A DNA stretch of 34,197 nt from Ectocarpus siliculosus (lineage: Eukaryota > Sar > Phaeophyceae > Ectocarpales > Ectocarpaceae). Below, piece by piece: positions 32,224 to 34,197 of the stretch (positions are counted from its first letter, which is position 1; each line of letters starts with the position of its first letter). The stretch spans positions 138,447 to 172,643 of the forward strand of contig FN648407.1 of assembly GCA_000310025.1 (NCBI GenBank), in the 5' to 3' direction. A model generated the notes under the pieces. The model was not told the origin of the DNA. It was given only the letters and a program-made list of their open reading frames with translations, and did not search any database. A program made the position numbers and the translations under genes.

Positions 32224-33298
32224 TCAGGAAGGCACTATCTCTTCTTTCCCGTCATCGCCGTCCTCTGCTTTAGGCTCCAAGACTTGGCTGAGCAGGTTCG
32301 CAGCCGCGGGAAGCACGCCGACCGTGTTGCCGTTCAGGACCATGCCGTCGAAAGCGACGCAGAAGTGCTGGGCCCGCTCGGTGTCCAAGACGGGCACCCG
32401 CGGATACCTCTGGGAGAAGTGGGTGAGCACGACCTCCCCCGCCCGCATGCGCCTCCCTACCTCCAGCGCCTCGGACGTGGTGCAGTGGAACTTGGACACG
32501 GCGTCCTGCTGCATCGAGTCGTCGAAGGTGGCTTCGTGGATAAGCAGAGCCGCCCCGGTCCCGGCCCTCACCAGGCGATCGCAGGGCCTCGTGTCTCCGC
32601 TGTACACCAGCTTCGCACCGTCCTCCCACAGCTGCACGACGAGGCCGTACGCCTCCCGGCAGTGGATGACCGACACCGACCGCATGCCGCTCAGCAACGC
32701 GGAAACCCCTCGCCTGCTGCCCCGTCTCCCACTGGGGCTGGGGCCGGCCCGGGTACCGCTGCCACCCCGCCAATGCCAAGCCCGCTCGAGGTCCTTGCAG
32801 CGCATCGCTTGGTACGATATGTCCTCTCCCGAAAACTCCTTGCACGCCTTCACGAATGTGAGCACGGCGCTGGGAGCGACCACCACCAGCGGGGCAGCTG
32901 CCTCCCGCGGCCCTCCCCCCGCCGGCCGAGAGGCTTGGCGCGCGCGGTGATGCTCCGCGATAAGGCGGAACAGCCCCGTGTGGTGGTCGGCGTGCTTGTG
33001 CGAAATCCACACGCAGTCGAGCCCCCGGATCTCTCGCAGCGCCCCTTCCCGCCCGAACTGTCGCTCGAAGTGCCCCAGGGTGCCCTCGCCGGCGTCTATC
33101 AGCAGGCGCAGCGGCGCGCCCTCCGCGGCCAAGCCATTGTGGCCAACCAGCCCAGCCTGCGGGATCCGAACCAAAATGCCGCTGCAGCCCCTGTTCTTCG
33201 TAGGTGCTGCGCTTCCCGTTCCGAGGAAAAAAACTTCGGCCCCGCCCAGCCCGCCGCCTGAGAACAATGGCGCCCGCTGCGGCGGCGGGGGCGGGGGC

Positions 33299-33345
<47 letters not shown>

Positions 33346-34126
33346 CGGATGTGGTCCATGGGACGGGTGATGGGATGCCGGCAGTCTACTGCCGTTCCCT
33401 GTCCGTGCCCGCTTTCCGAGAGGACCACCGTTGCTGTACAACGGGGGCGGCGGCGGGGGAGGCGGCAGAAACGAAGAGAGTCGCGTTGGTTGCGTACCTG
33501 AGCCCGAGCCCGAGGCTCCCGGCTCGTTCCGCATCGTGGCGTCGGCGTCGTAGTCCTCCTCATCACCATCTTCCCCACCTAGATTCAGGCACTCGTTTGG
33601 CAGCCCGCTCTCCCTGGTCAGGCCGCTTGGTGGCCCGCTCTTCCTCATCAGCCCGTGCGCCCGCCAGAGCCTTGCCACAACTACATCCCTTTCGTCTCTC
33701 AGCCCTGCTTCCTCCACCCTCTGCTCCATGTCCTCCCATATCTCGGCAACCTCAACCGGAGGCCTTACGGCCGACAAGTTGATCCCGCGCGCGGCCACCG
33801 GCAGCAACATCGCCTTCGTCAGCGTGTGTCCGACTACGGTCCTTGATCCCCCGGTGCCTATCTCCTCGCAAGAGCTGACACTATCGGCGCCGTCGTGCCC
33901 CGCCGTATTTACCAGGGCGGAGTGCAGCGGGAACGCCTGCGGAGCGACGAAGTTCAGCTGGACAGACCTCTCCGCCAGCTTGCGGTGCTGCAGCCCGCCT
34001 GCTCCGCGCCTGCGCCCTTCGCGCCCACAGCCCAGAAGCACGTGGGTGCCCTTGAGGGCCAGCAGCGGGGCGTACGCCGCGCTGTCGACCACGTCCTCCG
34101 GGGACAAATGAAAAACGAACAGGACA
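32224..34126 (-). CDS. ELAC2: Long-form tRNase Z (ELAC2 type), C-terminal exon
   Basis: An endonuclease that removes the 3' trailer from precursor tRNAs in the nucleus and/or mitochondria; a metallo-beta-lactamase fold with a degenerate N-terminal half, as in long-form RNase Z. The exon begins after CAG at 34127-34129 and runs to the stop at 32224; earlier exons lie off the right end. It opens with FHLSPEDVV (human VHLAPASV) and a linker, then the catalytic half. Motifs: FLGTGSAAPTK (about 33206-33235), the zinc-binding HKHADHH (32980-33000), SGDTRPC (32580-32604), HEATF (32525-32540), KFHCTTSEA, and the long-form signature HFSQRYP (about 32407-32421). All active-site motifs look intact. A run of more than 20 Pro precedes the catalytic half, and the tail ends KEEIVPS. 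Confidence 0.95.
33281..33350. repeat. (GGC)n microsatellite encoding polyproline in tRNase Z
   Basis: GGC/GGT repeats on the plus strand read as CCG/CCC codons on the coding strand. They give more than 20 consecutive Pro between the N-terminal half and the catalytic half. The frame stays open across it. Confidence 0.95.
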
Positions 34127-34197
34127 CTGCAAGCGTTTTCGAAACAGGTGAAGACGGAGGGTTGGGGGAAGGGGGGGGGGGGGGGGGGGGGGGATTC
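34127..34197. other. Intron end and poly-G scaffold edge
   Basis: On the minus strand this is a long C run, then pyrimidine-rich sequence, then the CAG acceptor of the tRNase Z exon. On the plus strand it is G from about 34170 to 34193, followed by ATTC. This matches the poly-G at the other contig ends. Confidence 0.7.

Noticed and set aside
33204-33846. Plus-strand open frames with poly-Ala/Gly opposite tRNase Z
   Set aside because: Shadows of the tRNase Z exon and its GGC repeat; no domain or start context.

Overview
This window looks like nuclear DNA from a eukaryote with GC-rich exons and long, repeat-filled introns. A stramenopile, most likely a brown alga, is my best guess. That is an inference from gene structure and from the plant-like form of one respiratory subunit, not a database result. 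I see no operons, ribosome binding sites or CRISPR arrays. The piece appears to be a whole scaffold: both ends run into long poly-G, and a 100-base N gap (15892-15991) is also flanked by poly-G.

Layout: (1) 633-10193, plus strand: the C-terminal two thirds of VPS16, a core subunit of the HOPS/CORVET vacuolar tethering complexes, in about 12 exons. Its N-terminal part lies off the left end. (2) 10194-13790: intergenic DNA between two convergent genes, holding two copies of a dispersed repeat. (3) 13791-20424, minus strand: a large tyrosine-kinase-like protein kinase (about 1,400 residues) with a possible C2-like N-terminus, a very long disordered RGG/proline-rich linker, an Ig-like beta-sandwich domain and a non-RD kinase domain. 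(4) About 20425-25101: no recognisable gene, with one degenerate MITE. (5) 25102-25416, minus: NDUFB10, a complex I subunit. (6) 25839-31587, plus: an unrecognised multi-exon gene, divergent from NDUFB10, whose introns hold a 1.2-kb inverted-repeat element carrying a small ORF, a perfect 37-bp-TIR MITE, and, near the last exon, a long hairpin. (7) 32224-34126, minus: the last exon of a long-form tRNase Z (ELAC2 type) with a long polyproline insert.

The genes are housekeeping functions (membrane traffic, respiration, tRNA maturation) plus one signalling kinase. Nothing suggests that they work as a pathway.

The most interesting pattern is that splice junctions are repeatedly accompanied by diverged tandem copies of themselves. 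In VPS16 this affects the acceptors of exons B (three copies), F (two) and J (two), the donors of exons C (three 8-bp copies) and I (three ~30-bp copies), and partly the donor of exon J. In the kinase gene the acceptor of the exon that completes the glycine loop is duplicated across the assembly gap. Where I could follow the frame, the extra site causes a frameshift or a stop. This suggests either widespread decoy splice sites or traces of how introns and exons have been reshaped here by short tandem duplication.
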